A stretch of DNA of 44,908 bases. Origin: Parachlorella kessleri. Lineage: Eukaryota; Chlorophyta; Trebouxiophyceae; Chlorellales; Chlorellaceae. The stretch lies in assembly GCA_001598975.1 (NCBI GenBank), contig BBXU01002740.1, positions 1 through 44,908 of the forward strand. Reading direction: 5' to 3'. The position numbers were made by a program, and so were the translations under genes. The stretch's first letter is position 1, and the number at the start of each line of letters is the position of its first letter. This document shows positions 1 through 11,700 of the stretch, one piece after another. The notes under the pieces are model-generated. The model worked only from the letters and a program-made list of their open reading frames with translations. It was not told the origin of the DNA and did not search any database.

Positions 1-395
1 ACCCCACACACACACAGACCACAACCCCCCCCACCCCCACCCCCTCATCCTGCCCCCCCAGCTGCTGCCTAGTGAGAATCTCGTCGGAGGTTGTAAAGCA
101 GCCTGTTGGCAGCCTGCATTGACCGCTGTCAGGTCGGGCACCATATGTTGCAGGGGATGAGTGTACCGCAGGCACAGCAGCCTGTCCCTCGCTACATGAT
201 GCGGGGTGGTGTAAGGCAGGGCTGGGTGAGACAACCTAACGGTTTGCTTTGGCAGTTTCTTTGTGTGCTCCCCTGATTACCAGGACGCCCTTGGGCTTGC
301 TCCCCTCCTAGGGGCCCCTGCCCTGGGCACAATGCAGTCTGCCATGTCAGCATCGACAGCCAACGCCCTTTCCCGCCCTCCTCCCCTGGCCGCAG
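1..395 (+). other. Intron sequence upstream of the first visible CPSF3 exon
   Basis: No coding exon of CPSF3 or another gene is recognisable here. The first 60 bases are a low-complexity C/A tract. The stretch ends in a CCGCAG acceptor just before the exon at 396, so it is most simply the 3' part of an intron whose donor lies outside the window. Confidence 0.5.
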
Positions 396-3300
396 GTCTC
401 CAACCCGTTCAATTTCAAGCACATCACCCACCTCAAGTCGGCCAGCCAGTTTGACGATGTGGGGCCGTGCGTGGTCATGGCCACGCCCTCCATGCTGCAG
501 AGCGGGGTGTCGCGAGAGCTGTTTGAGGCCTGGTGAGGCGGGGAGGGAGGGAGGGAACGGGACAGGGGAAGGGGCGGGCAAGGCTTGGCCTGCTCTTGCA
601 CTGGCCAGTGGGCTTGTGAGCAGCTCGGCGGTTTCGCCCCTGCTTGCTTGCTTCAACTGCCCTGCAAGCGGTGCCCCTTGTAGCCGGTAGCAATATCTGG
701 GCCCCCAACTCGATTTCCGCCGGTCAGTCTGTATTTCTGTTGGCGGGTGCCATGTGCGCTATTATACCTCCTCCCCCCCCTTTTCCCTTGTGGTAGTCTT
801 GACATCCGCACACGCTCAATGACACATGCGACTCGTGCTCGGCTGGTCTAGTCACATTCGGTGCTGTGACAAGGGTGCACAAAGACTCCCTGTGTATCAT
901 GAACCCGGGGACCTTCCTGGCTGTCAATGGGGGGCTGCAGAGGCTAGAATGCACATGGGAGCAAGGTGGATGGCAAGATGCTGTTACTACTTATTGATCG
1001 ACAGTCACCTTTGCCATGCTGCGTTCTGCCTTTTTTGTGGGGGCTGCAGGGCCCGGTGGGGAATGCAAAGCCTGGCCAACATGAAGTCCGCAATCAGGTG
1101 CTCCTGGCTCATATCCATCTGGGAGTCGCCTGTGTTTCTGATGTCGGTACCTGTGGCTGCTGCGTAGGTGCGAGGACCCCCGCAACTGCGTGATCATCGC
1201 CGACTTTGCGGTGCAAGGCACGCTGGCCCGAGACATCCTGGGCAACCCTGCCACCGTCATGACCCGGGCGGGCATCAAGGTACCTTGTGGTCTGGCCGGG
1301 GGGTTTCAGTGGCAACCTGTTGGCGTGATGCAAGTGCTGGGGGGCATGATCGCTGCACCCCGGCCCTGCTGCTGGTGGCCTAAAAAGGGCCGGCATGCGG
1401 CGCATGGAATTTGTGATGTGGCGAGCTTGGCTGATTGCGGTGTTCGTTGGTGGCTATCTCTTGCTATATAGCCCCCATGGTTTGAAGAAGCCACGCCATC
1501 CACTCGCCTCGTGGCGAGGCAGTGCGAGGCGTGCAACCCAACCAACCCACGTTCCCATACCCTCCCGTGAGGTCCCAACGGTTAGCCGGCCTGCTGTGCT
1601 CGCTGCAGGTGCCGCTGCGGTGCCAGGTGGATGCGATATCCTTCTCAGCCCACGCGGATTTTGCTCAGACGTCAGAGTTCCTAGACATCCTCCAGCCGCC
1701 CCATGTGGTGCTGGTGCACGGCGAGGCAACTGGTAAGCACTTGTTGCCAGGTCAATCTTTGTTGGTGCAGAGCCGGTGCCCACCAGGTGACTGTGGGGCC
1801 AGCCACCACGGTGGTTGTGTCCAACAGGTGTTAGGGCGTCCGGTGTACAGGAGAGGTGGGGTTGCTGGCAGCGTGCGTAGCGCTTACCATGGGCGATTTC
1901 GTACAGTGTTCATGTAGGCAGTGCGGCAGGAGATAGTACTTCCGCTGTCAAGGCATGCTTTCACCTCGTTTTCTGTAAGCTTGTGTTGTGCTGACGGGTC
2001 TGGGTGCGCACACATCTCTGCAGAGATGGGCCGGCTGAAGAAGGCTCTAGAGCAGCATGCTGCTGCGCTGGGCATCCCGCGCGCCCTTTACATGCCCAAG
2101 GTCACCCAACCGGTGCTCATACACCACAAGGAAACGCTCACGGCCAAGGTGTGGTGAAAGCACGACGTCGCTGAATGCGTGATTATGTAGGCTATGCCGT
2201 GTTCAGGTTCGCCAGGGGTCGTCCAGGCTGGATGGGTTTTAGTGGCTCCTTTGGACACAAGGAGATGACACTGGGCTGCAAGGGCCTGCACCTGGAGCAC
2301 TGCATGCATAGGGCCTTCCTATGCTTGCTTTTGCTGGCTGGCAGGTCCTAGGTCTGAGAGCTTCTGAGGCTAGTTGCAAGCCAGGCCAGCCAGAGCTTGC
2401 AGCCGAGCAGAGGAGCTCCTTAGCAGTGGCCATGCTGTGACTACCAGCCCACCACTGCCCGTGCAGGTGGTGGGGCGGCTGGGCGAGAAGGCGCCGGCGG
2501 CTGGGCAGAGCGTGCGCGGCGTGCTGGTCAAGCGTGGCGTGGCCCACACGCTGCTGCATGCCGAGGATTTGCCCGCCTTCACCAAGCTGCACACGGGGCG
2601 GGTCACGCAGCGCCAGGCGCTGGCGCTGCACCGGCCATTCTCAGAGGTGTGAGCGTGCATGCTTGCGCGCAGGATGGGTGTGGCTGGTGCGGGTGTTGGA
2701 GATCTGCTGGAGAGTGGACAGTGCCCCAGGGATCTGCCACTCTGCAGGCGAAGGCGTTGGTTGACAGCAGCACTTGCCTTCCAGACGGGGCTGCCCCTCC
2801 AGGGTGTCCCAGATGCATGGCAGGGGGCCCGTCTGGCCTGCATTTGCTGCCTTACCGGTGGCCTCCTTAGAGGTTTTTTGGCCGGCTTTGCAGGTGCGCC
2901 TGGCGCTGGAGGTGATGTTTGAGGGGGTGTGCGGCACGGCCGCGAGCGGCGGCGTGCAGTCCAACGGCCTGCCGGCGGGCAAGGGCCAGGTGCTACGGGT
3001 GGGCGACGCTGTGACGGTGACATACAAGTGAGCGAGTGGCAGGATACTGGGAACTGGGTGTCGCTGCTGTGTTGCCGGCGGCGTGCGAGCGGCCCCACTG
3101 TCCCCTCCTCCCCCACCCGTACAGTGGGGCGTTGTCATATTGCCATAGTTGACATGCCGTTAGCGTTATGCCAGGCTAGGTCAGTCGAGAGCGCCATTTG
3201 CAGGCGTTGCAGGACTCTAGCGCAATCCAGCTTATCTTGCCACCCAGTTTTCGTTGTGTTTAGCGTAGAGGTGGATGCTAGGTCTTTGTGCAGTGTATCT

Positions 3301-4424
3301 TCCCTAACATCTATGCTGGACGACTCTATGGGTTCCTGGTCCTGCCTGGATGCAGGGAGACAGGCGACTGCGGCGTTGCGGCCGGCGCCGCGGGCCCCCA
3401 TGTGGTGCTAGAGTGGCAGGGGGGGTTGGAGGCCGACATGGTTGCGGACGCAGTTGTGGCGGTGGTGCTGCAGGTAGGCTGAAGTGGCGGCCAGCTAGCT
3501 AGTGTCCACGCTGTCTGTCCCTGCCGCAGCTCCCTGCAGCAGCTGCCGAGGGGCGCCGGCCGCTGTGAGCTGTGCAGCAATTGCCAGGGGCCAGGTTGGA
3601 GGCAAAGCAGGCTGGTGTGCCTGGCACCACTGGCATGCCCCTGGTCTGGGGTGGGTGGGTGGGTGGGTATTCAGCACCTTACCCACACCCTTGGCAAATA
3701 GATGTTTCTGCTTTCTCTTCAGGGTCTGCATGGGCAAACACACTACTGCACTTTCCTTGTTGTTAGCTTGGTTGACCTGGTCAGTGCTGTTGCAGGCTTC
3801 CGGCCAGCCGCCGGGCATGTCGGAGGTAGAGGCTGAGCGGCTGAAGGCCATCCAAGCTGGCGACATGGAGGCTGTTTCGCATGCTGAGCTGGGCATCCTC
3901 ACAGCGCTGCTAAGTGCGCAGTTCGGCCCGACCAGGGTTGACACAGACCAGGTGGGCTGCGTAACTATGGAGGGCGTGGGGGTTAGTGCGTGTATGTGAG
4001 AAAGGGGGGTCCGGGTGGTGTGTGTGGGGTGGGGTGGGGTGGGAGGGTGTGTGGGGTGGGGGGGGGACGTGGTGGGTCTCTGGAGGAGGAGCAGGGTCTG
4101 GTCGAGACAAGTGGTGCCTGGGGGCCTAGTAATCACTGTCCAACTGCATGCCTGCCTGCGATCAAGTTAGGAGTGTGAAGGGTGACTCCCAGGCAGCCCA
4201 CCGTCAAGTTCTTCTCCACAGGGAAAATCGAGAGCATGTTCCTGCTGTTTTGCTGCGCGACGCAGGGGCTGATTTTTGTGGAGGTGGACTCCAAGCACGT
4301 GATCGTGAACACCAAGAGCAGCAAGGTGCAGTGCGCCGACGAGGCGCTGAGGGCCCGCGTCGACCGAGCGCTGCAGCGGATGGCCACGGCCATGCAGCCC
4401 TGCCCGGTGGGAACAGAGAGCTAG
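396..4424 (+). CDS. CPSF3: CPSF3 / CPSF73, 3' part (cleavage and polyadenylation endonuclease)
   Basis: Endonuclease of the nuclear pre-mRNA 3'-end processing complex, metallo-beta-lactamase/beta-CASP family. Nine exons are visible: 396-532, 1168-1279, 1609-1732, 2024-2148, 2467-2646, 2894-3027, 3356-3473, 3796-3951, 4266-4424. All join in phase, giving 414 residues to the TAG. The fragment opens with [14 protein letters not shown], then the beta-CASP segment ([20 protein letters not shown]). Next come motif B SFSAHADF (His98 of the fragment) and motif C VLVHGEAT (His120), both metal or active-site histidines in this family. The rest is the CPSF73 C-terminal domain. The N-terminal lactamase half lies upstream of the window. 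An in-frame acceptor at 4197 would add 23 residues; 4266 was chosen because it aligns better with plant CPSF73. Family identity is secure. Confidence 0.93.
3648..3667 (+). repeat. Five G3-4 runs separated by single T (G-quadruplex motif) in CPSF3 intron
   Basis: One run of four G and four runs of three G are each separated by one T, within the intron 3474-3795. This fits the short-loop G-quadruplex consensus on the coding strand. No function is shown by the sequence. Confidence 0.6.
4026..4066 (+). repeat. G-rich tract with quadruplex potential in the last CPSF3 intron
   Basis: Repeated GGGGT units followed by GGGAGGG, GTGTGGGG and a nine-base G run, about 75 nt downstream of the 5' splice site of intron 3952-4265. 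Coding-strand G runs close to a 5' splice site can act as intronic splicing enhancers; that role here is inference. Confidence 0.55.
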
Positions 4425-5227
4425 CAGTAGCAAGGGCTGCCTGTTGGCGTTAAGGCTTGCGGCACGCCCCGCGGTCGTGGAATGCAGCTTGGATTGCTGA
4501 AATGGTTGAATGGCGAAGGTAGCTGTTGCGTGCTTGGCTGGCAGTTTCGGTTGTTTCATTTATGCAGGAACACAGGCACTGTAGTAGCCTTACAGGGCTG
4601 TCATCACAACAGCATCCCTGGTGCAAGCCCCCCTTGTCTCGTGCTTTGAACGAGGTTCATTCCCTCTTGACCGCTAGGTCTCCCTGCTCTTCAAGACCCC
4701 GTGTTGAAACCAATGGCAAGTCGTGCAATCTGTCTGGATTGCATGCCTGGGCCTGATGCCTTTGTTGGTGTTGTCGTACCGTGTACTAGCTTTTGAGCGA
4801 CAATGCTCATTGGCTTGCTTTTGCAGCAAGCGCGTGTTACACTTTCTGCTTGGCATTTAAATCCCTTGGTATCCTTGTTTGGCTCCGCTATGTACAACTG
4901 CGAGTGCCCCCTTACAGAAACTGCAGTACATTTGGTAACATCATCTCGTTACTGGGCTGTGAGAACGGTTTCAAGCAGTAATTTCATGACTCATGCCAAC
5001 AAGGTTTCAGCAATGCAAGGCACAGGGCTAGATCACTGAACCGTACAACTTAACATCTACACCATAAAGGGGTTGCAAAGCGATACAGGGCCGTCACTCC
5101 GCTCCGCTCGATCCAGGGCCAAACCGCAGATGCACAACCTGCTGCCGCCAGCAGATGAAGCCCGCCGCTGTCGCATCCAAACTGCCCGGGCTGTGAATTA
5201 AACTTGGGCTACCCTGGCAGCCCCTGA
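4425..5227. other. Intergenic stretch, convergent CPSF3 / TOM7 3' flanks
   Basis: No gene recognised. It lies between the CPSF3 stop and the TOM7 stop of the opposite strand, so it should hold both 3' UTRs. On the minus strand TGTAA, the usual green-algal polyadenylation signal, occurs at 4912-4916 and 4837-4841, suitable for TOM7. I found no convincing plus-strand TGTAA for CPSF3 in this stretch; the nearest one is at 5431, inside TOM7. Confidence 0.5.
4912..4916 (-). terminator. Possible TGTAA polyadenylation signal for TOM7
   Basis: TTACA on the plus strand reads TGTAA on the TOM7 strand, about 310 nt past its stop. TGTAA is the common poly(A) signal of core chlorophytes. It is a short motif, so chance occurrence is possible. 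Confidence 0.3.
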
Positions 5228-5497
5228 TCACATGGGTGACACCAGCTGTGCTATGCTCGGCCGTGGTTCTGTTGTCCTTGCGCCGATAAGAAGGATGGCT
5301 GGAATGTAGCCATAGTACAGCGCCGTCTGCAGCAAAGGGTACCAGGTTGCCGGCGCCAGGCTAGGGGGTCGTGTGTGACCGGTCTGGTGGACATGCGTAG
5401 AACTCACCTTGAGGTATGGCTCTGCTGTAGTGTAAGCCCTAGCTACGCGTGCCATAACGGCGCCAAGGGGTGTTTGCTTTTGCTGAGGAGGCGCCAT
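5228..5497 (-). CDS. TOM7: TOM7, small subunit of the mitochondrial outer-membrane translocase
   Basis: Two exons on the minus strand, 5497-5408 and 5326-5228, joined in phase 0 across an 81-nt GT-AG intron, give 62 residues. TOM7 is a single-span tail-anchored subunit that modulates assembly of the TOM complex with Tom40 and Tom22. The N-terminal 30 residues (MAPPQQKQTPLGAVMARVAR...) are polar and basic. The second exon carries the family core: a hydrophobic span with YYGYIPAILLIGART, then EPRPSIAQLVSPM at the C terminus. That matches the conserved GFIP...G.....P.P.L.QL.SP pattern of TOM7. Length is normal for the family (about 55-75). The first ATG is used and nothing upstream competes. It is divergent with URB1 across 244 bp. 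Confidence 0.9.
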   Translation of the reverse strand: MAPPQQKQTPLGAVMARVARAYTTAEPYLKVSSTHVHQTGHTRPPSLAPATWYPLLQTALYYGYIPAILLIGARTTEPRPSIAQLVSPM

Positions 5498-5741
5498 GTG
5501 AGGCAGCGGCGGAACCCTTACACTATGTAACTGGCTTGTCTATCAGTTGGCGTATGTATTGGTGCAGGTGGACCTGGAGACAGTTCTGTGTCGCCAAGCC
5601 CAGCACAGCGGAGCAGTCCAGCGTGGCAAGCGCAAGTCTTGATACCCGACTAAAAAATTGATGACCGTCATATCATTTGATCCCATATTTATGCCGTAGT
5701 GCTTGTCATGGCTTTGGCGCTTGGTTGATTGTCCCTCATGC
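5498..5741. promoter_or_regulatory. Short divergent promoter region between TOM7 and URB1
   Basis: Only 244 bp separate the TOM7 ATG (minus) from the first in-frame URB1 ATG (plus), so both promoters and 5' UTRs must fit here or overlap. I see no obvious TATA box. A shared bidirectional promoter is inferred from spacing only. Confidence 0.45.
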
Positions 5742-8700
5742 ATGTTCACAGTCCGGCCAGCGCGTAGCATGCAGCACGGCTCTGTAGTTCAGGTCGTTGA
5801 TGCTATAAGGAATACACGAGATGTGGACACCAACTTACACGGGCTTAACCAGCTGCGCCGCGCTCTGGAGAGCGGGGCAAACCTGGCCTTCCTGCACCAG
5901 TACACGTCTCACGCTGGAGGCTTTGATGACTTGCAAGCAGTGTGGGACGCCCAACTGACAGTGAGTCTGGCCTCTCACAAGAACCTGCACGTTGCTGGAG
6001 GTGGGGTGCCCAGCCGTTACAGCGTGCTCAGACTGGTCGACCCGAACTTCGCGCCGTTTCCTACTAACTGCAGGTGCAAAACTATAATGTGACGGTGACC
6101 CTCCTGCTGGCACTGGCAGACGTCCTGAGAGTGGTTGCATCCGCCCGCAACCAGCAGCAGCCACAGCAGGAGACAGATGGGAGCATTGGCCTTACCCACG
6201 AACTCCGGAATGCAACCGCAGCGCTGGTGCAGGCCATCCTGTCCCGCCGCCTCAAGGCTATTTACTTCAACCTTTCTTCAGAGATGCGAGGCAAGGCCAA
6301 TGCAGCCCTCACACTCCTGGCAGCCGTGGCAACCCAGGGTCCTGAAACAACTCGCGAGCTGGCTCGTGCGTTTGACTTTAGCCTGGCAGCGCTACCCAAC
6401 CTGGCTCGGCTACCGCGGCAGCGCAAGGGCGACACACATGCAGAGGGGGCAGATCACGGTGCAGGTTCGCAGACCCGCCTGTGGCAGCAGTGGAAGGGTG
6501 GCGACATGCTCAAGCGGCCCACGAGGGTTGGCTTTGTGGCCTTCGCGCTGGGCATGCTGCGCCATGCGGACCCCCTCACGCTGTCAACTCTGCTGGCGAC
6601 GAGGCCGCTGACGGGCGGCTTGCTGAATCACATGGCGGGAGACCCGCCGGAGGTGCAGCTGCAGGTTGGTTTGCGTGAGGAGTTATGTGAGGAGTTGGTG
6701 GGAGGTATGCGCTGCGCTGTATCCTGCGGACACCTTTGGCTCGGTTGGTTGGCAGGGCTGCGGTGCCCATCCAGGGGCGAAATAGTGCGATTTTGGGATG
6801 CTATTGAGGGGGCTTCTCACAAGTTGGCTGCAAGGACCGCTGACCCAGCGGTGTCCTTTTATTAGCCTGGTGTGGGATGCTGTGCTTACAAACACCAGGT
6901 TGCTCTGCCACCTGTCGGGATCCACGGTGTCATGGGGAAGCCATCATGTGAGGAGTAGTGCTGCCGAACTGCAGGTGCTGGGCATGCTGAGAAGCCGTGT
7001 GCTGTCGCATAAGGCAGGCGTGCCTGCTGCCACCCAAGCAGAGGTCCTGTCGGACGCGGTCCTGTCACAGGTGCTGAGCAGCTGTGCTTGCTTCTTCTCC
7101 AAGCTCAGTGCTGGTGCTATTTCTTATGCGTGATAAAGATGCTTCCTTGTTCTCAGACCAGCCAGTCTGTCCGTACAACGGAGGTGGTGTGTCTGCACTC
7201 CTTTTGCTTGCAACGTCGGGAGCACTGCTTACTGCAAATGTTCATCTGCATCTCAATGCCCCGGCCCCTCCCTTGCTGCCTGCAGCTGTCCCAGCTGGCA
7301 GTGACCGCCCACACAGATGACACAGCACAGGGGCACGAGGAAGTGGCCCAGCAGGCTGCAAACCTGGCTTACAAACTGCTTGCTGAGGTGGTCATGGACC
7401 CACGGCACGGGCTCTGCAGCGCCGCCGCTGCTGCTGAGGGTGGCACAGATGTAACTCTCGCTTCGGCAGTCAGTGAGCAACTCTCTGCGGGTAAGGCGTG
7501 GGGGCTGCCTCGATGAAAATGGCCATACACACATCCTGATTGCGTCTCTCATTGTGACCCTCAACACTTGTGGGCAAGCTAGTAGCAGCGGGGCCCTCAT
7601 GATCTTTGGGCAGGCTGGTGGTCCAGTGAACAAATCCATGTCAATGCCTCCAGCTGTTTGCCGATGCTTTTTGGGTATGCAGGCCAGAGGCGTCTGCTGA
7701 GGTGGCTCCAGCGGCTGCGCCCCGCTGAGTCAACTGCACACATGGAGCTCATCGCAGCATGCACAGCAGCGGACCCAGCCCTGGCAGGTCGGTGTAGACT
7801 GGAGTGTACGGATAGCGAGGGCTTGGATGGTGCTTGGATGCTTGGGTATACATTTGTCAACTCTGGGCTGCTGGGCAGGCAGTCTGCTAGGTGGGTGTGA
7901 GGTTCTCAGCAGTCGCGCAAAAGCAAGCAGGGGGCAAGGCCGACAGCAAGCGCCTGGTTCGAAGACAGCTGACCCCAGCTTGAAGGTGAAAGTCTGTGTT
8001 GTGTATACTTGGGGCTAGGCGAAGACCAGCAAACATCCCCACACTGCACTCCTGCCTGCTTGCCTGCCTCCTGCAGTCGCCCTGCTGTTGTCCTTGCCCT
8101 TCACGCTGGAGCCGGCGCTGTCTGGCCGCTGGCTGGCGCACGCCGCGGTAGCAGGCGGGCTGATGCAGCGGGTGGCGGCCGTGCGGGTGGGGCTGAGCCA
8201 GCTGGCGCAGAGGTGAGGCTTTGCACCTAGGTGCTACTTGTGGTGCCCATGGTGCTGCTGGCGTGCTGTTGAGACCCTGATACTTTGGGCTGTCACATGC
8301 ACAAGCTCCATAAAGGTACAGTGTGGGGCATCGCCATGCTCCATGCACCCCTCTTGGTTTGCACAGCCTTTCGGTAGGGCATACCACGCCAAAGTTACAA
8401 AATTCCTAAAGCCTAGGTCACAGTGTAGCTCATGGTTTCTGTCATCCCTCCCTGCAGAGGCGCCCCAGCGCCGGCGCCCGAGAGCAAGCTCATGCTGGGC
8501 CTGCTGCGCTGCGCTCTTCCCCCCTGCCTTCCCAAGGCCGCCCTGTCCCGCGGCGTGCAGCGCAGCAGCACGCTGGTCCGACACACCACGCTGTGCCTGC
8601 TGGCCAGGGTGCTAGACACGGCCGCAGCACTTCTCAGAGACGTTGCCGCAGCAGAAAGGCAGCTTGCTGTGGACAGTAGGCTTTTACAAAGCAGGTCAGC

Positions 8701-11700
8701 AGCAGGACTGCCTTGCAGAGGTGGTGGTGGCAGTGTACGGCCCCTTGCCGGCAGCAGGGCTCAGCTGCGGTGGGCAGAGCTGGGGCTGGCCATTCAGACG
8801 GCTGTGAGGACAGGGCTGCCTGACCCGCAGCCTCTGCTGGCCCTGTTTAGCTCTTTACAAAGGACCGGGGCGGGGCTGGGGCAGGCGGCCAAGGCGGGCA
8901 GCGGCAAGGACAAGAGAACAGCCTTAGCAGCCGCCGCAGAGGGAGCAGATACCCTGCTGGCAGGGCAGGCGATGCAGCACTGGGTGGTGGAGGAGGAGGA
9001 GGAGGAGGACGTGGTAGTGATACTCAGTGGCGAGGTCCCTGACAAGCCGCAGGGTGGCCCTGCCTCAGCTGACGACCACGGCAAGGGCACAGACGATACA
9101 AATCTCGCCGCCGTAGAAGGGCCGCCGCATGAGGGCGACAACGGTGTGCTAGAGCAGCAGGCGGGCTGCAAGTCGGGCCTGGCGGCTGCCAACTCGGAGC
9201 TGCTGTCAGCGCTGCTGCGGGTGCTGGTGGGGTGGCAGCGCAGCCTGCCGGGGGCGCTGGCGGAGTCCCACGTGGACGTGGAGCGCTTGGTGCCCCAGGT
9301 GGGGGCATTGCTGGGTGACTTGGGGATGGTTGGCATGCGTTTGGTGTGCTGGTGTACTTGGCGACCGGAAGCTGGAAAGTGGGTGTTGTGAATTTTCTGT
9401 GCGGGTTCTGGCTGTCCTGCACCTTGGTCCCCGGCTGGTGCTTGGAAGTGCTGCTGGGTTGCTGGCCGGTTGGAATGGGAGCATAAGGCCTTGCAGCATC
9501 TCCCATCCTGGCCTCTGCTTCTGCCAGAGTAGGCAAGCCTCGCATTCATGCTTCATGTGACAAGCAGCACGAGACTCATGGCTGGCCTGGGTGGGTGGCC
9601 GTGTCCTTTGCAGGACTTGCTAGCACTACGGCCACACCACCAGCTACTCTTCCTAGAGCTCCTCCTAGCTGAGCTGCCAGCCCCAGCCTCAGCTAGCAAC
9701 GAGCCCCGTTTGCTCAGTGGCTACCCAGGCAACAGCGGCAGCGGTGCCCTGGTGCCCCTGCCAGCCACCCTGCTGCTGCCTGTGCTGCGCCTGCTGTGCG
9801 GCGCACAGCATGGCGAGGTGAGCCAGCTGGCAAGGCGGTGGGCGCTAGCGCGGCTGGCGGCAACTGGGGCCTTCCATGGGCAGGAAGACGAGGCGCTGGT
9901 GTGGGTGGACCTGCTTCCAAGGTATGAGGGGAATAGCGCAGGTCTTGGCTCAGACCCTAAGTTCGTTTGCAACAAGCCCGATACCTGCATCAAGTGGACC
10001 TTCTGTTCCCAATGATGGTCAAAATCGTGCATGCTTTCCATGGCGTGTAGTTGAGCTGTGGCTGCTCCCTGTAAAGTAGCTCTGACCAGTGATATGACTG
10101 GAGATATTGGCGTTGCCTCTTCAGGAGTGCGGACTGCCCTTCGGCGCCCGCTGTGTGCGGCTTCCTGACTGACGCCCTCCAGCAGCTGCAGCGTAAGCCA
10201 CACGAGTTCTATGAACTGGCTCAGCAAGCAGCCATTGGGCCCAGCAGTGGGAGCGATAACGGTCTTACTAGGGAGCGGGACGAGGCAGCAGCAGCAGCAG
10301 CAGCGGCGGCGGCAGGGCTACATAGTGAACATACGAATGGGCAAACAGAGGTGGGAGGCCCTCTGGGATTTAGCCTGCTGGCGCTGTGCGCGCTGCGGCA
10401 GGCGCTGCGAGTGCTGCCATCGCCCAAGATGGCCGGGGAAGACAAGGCCGCCATATGCGCGTATGTGGCAGCCGTGCTTGGCCTGCTTTGCCAGCAGCAG
10501 CACAGCACCCACAGCAGCAGCCGCAGCAGCAGCCCTGCAGTAGACAAGACCAAAGATGCAGCGGCAGCCCCGGCTGTGGACAGTAGTGGCAGTGTGGGGG
10601 CTGCACACCGCTTTGCGCGCACTCTCCTGGGCGTTCTCCGGCTGGAAGCACAGCGCACAGCACAGCAGCAGCACCAGCAGGACGGCGGCGGCGCAGGCGC
10701 GGCCTCCGAGGGTGACCTCAAGCGGCGGCATGGGGAGGCAACCAGACATGCAGCCGCGAGTGCAATCGGCACGTCGCCTGGTAGCTTGGCTGCAGAACTG
10801 GGTCTGCTGTTCCCCCCTGAGGGCAGCTGCATCGTCAGCCTAGTGGAGCTGCTAGAATCTCAGCTGCAGCCAGGCCCTGCGGGACCAGCAGCACTGGTCA
10901 ATGGGTGGGGCCCTGCCGCTGAGCCAGGGTTGGGTGCCGAGCCGAGCTCTGCCCACGCCCACGCCAGGAAGAAGAGGAAGAAGTCGTCCGGCGGGGAGGC
11001 TGCCCAGGTACAGGTGGTGATCCCTGGCCGCTAACTTTCAGTGGGCTGCATCTACAGGAGGGGGGTGGGGAGCGGGAAGTGAACCCCTGGGCGTGTACTG
11101 CTCTGGACTGGTTGGCACACAGTGGTTGGTAGCCGTTGGCTGTGACACTCACGATGCAGGTGGATTCAAGCTAGTTCAGTGCCAAGCCGTAAAGGTTAGC
11201 TGAAATCGCGCCAGCAGCGATAACCACTACAAAGCGCTTATCCGTGATGTTCTGGACATGGTGCAGGAGGGGCATGCTGCACTTGCAGCACAGCTTGACA
11301 CAGAGCAGCTCTCCCAGCTGGCTGAGCCGGGGCAGCAGACACAGCAGGCAGCAGCCAGCCTCCGCCACTCCCTCCTCTGCGCCCTTCACGCTGAGGCTGC
11401 TGCTGCGCTGCCCACTGTGGCTGCCTCAGCACTGCCAGGTGACGCATCACATCAGCTCGCTGCCAAGCTGGTGACCGATATTTGCCTGGCCCACAGCCTG
11501 CCGCTGCCGCTCCCTGACGCCTTGGTTCGCGCCGGCCTCGAACCAGAGCACGCAATAGCTGCTTACCGGGCTTTGCTGGAGGCAGCGCCCTTGGGCCTCC
11601 TCCTGCATACCCTTGCAGCCTGCTGCCGCTTGTTGGACGGCGCGACACCCAATAAGCAGGACAGTAGGAGCACCAGCAGCGGCCAAAGCGCAGGTGGCCG

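Noticed and set aside
1..60. C-rich/CA tract at the window start
   Set aside because: Low-complexity intronic sequence cut by the window edge; nothing beyond composition supports a functional call.
5560..5645. Possible extra 5' exon of URB1 (frame reading VDLETVLCRQAQHSG)
   Set aside because: It ends in a stop with no good GT donor in frame, and the exon starting at 5742 already has an in-frame ATG after an upstream stop.
8990..9010. GAG/GAA repeat in URB1
   Set aside because: Encodes a short poly-Glu stretch in a disordered acidic linker, common in nucleolar proteins.
8794..9549. A 251-codon open frame on the minus strand inside URB1
   Set aside because: Antisense to a confirmed URB1 exon, Ser/Pro-rich, with no recognisable motif; a shadow of the coding frame.
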